A stretch of DNA of 5,661 nucleotides. Source: Planctomycetota bacterium (GTDB lineage: Bacteria; Planctomycetota; PUPC01; JABMSA01; JAUWKK01). This document shows, piece after piece, positions 5,601 through 5,661 of this stretch. The position numbers and the translations under genes are program-made. Under the pieces are notes generated by a model. The model had not been told where the DNA came from. It did no database searches and worked only from the letters and a program-made list of their open reading frames with translations. Each line of letters opens with the position of its first letter. The first letter of the stretch is position 1. The stretch lies in NCBI GenBank assembly GCA_030614245.1, contig JAUWKK010000201.1, positions 1 through 5,661 on the forward strand, written 5' to 3'.

Positions 5601-5661
5601 CTGGCCAACCGTGCTCCAGAGGCAATGGATGTTTCCAACCCTAATCGCATGCAAGCTGATC

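Noticed and set aside
5339..5650. Open frame of 103 residues on the - strand upstream of the TIM-barrel gene
   Set aside because: It runs through the predicted promoter and into the TIM-barrel gene in another frame, and shows no protein motif; 5437-5661 is better read as a regulatory gap.
1..5661. TGA recoding (TGA as Trp or Gly)
   Set aside because: Tryptophans are encoded by TGG, and the three TGA codons ending genes fall where family alignments expect the C-termini.

Overview
The window looks like bacterial chromosomal DNA from a GC-rich genome. It uses the standard code: tryptophan is TGG, and TGA is a normal stop for three genes. The fused MacB-type transporter, the divergent xylose-isomerase-like TIM barrel and the accessory restriction gene are compatible with an environmental Gram-negative such as a member of the Planctomycetota. 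That placement is a weak impression from protein flavour, not something the sequence proves.

The left part (about 1-2605, + strand) looks like accessory or defence DNA. It opens inside the methyltransferase half of a type IIG (Eco57I-like) restriction-modification gene, whose N-terminus, probably with the nuclease domain, lies to the left of the window. The middle of this gene (about 555-1480), holding catalytic motif IV and the target-recognition region, has clearly different codon usage from both sides, which suggests a swapped specificity cassette. A near-consensus sigma-70 promoter (TTGACT, 17-base spacer, TATAAT) overlaps the stop codon of this gene. It should drive a two-gene unit: a three-helix membrane protein with a C-terminal cytoplasmic beta-rich domain (DUF6338-like), and a 48-residue lysine/proline-rich protein with two GYQPxPK repeats. 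The small gene was located by reading the sequence between 2433 and 2656. The pair has no known function and is the best candidate for an undescribed system here.

The right part (2656-5661, - strand) has the higher GC content of ordinary chromosomal DNA. A predicted promoter near 5497-5525 precedes a short leader with a hairpin, then a sugar phosphate isomerase/epimerase-like TIM barrel that has lost most of the usual metal ligands. A complete MacB-type ATPase-permease follows 12 bases later, in the same frame. The two probably form one transcript. No periplasmic adaptor (MacA) gene is in view. The left and right units converge on a 50-base gap that holds a long imperfect stem-loop, the likely shared terminator.

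No tRNA, rRNA, CRISPR array, transposase or attachment site was seen.
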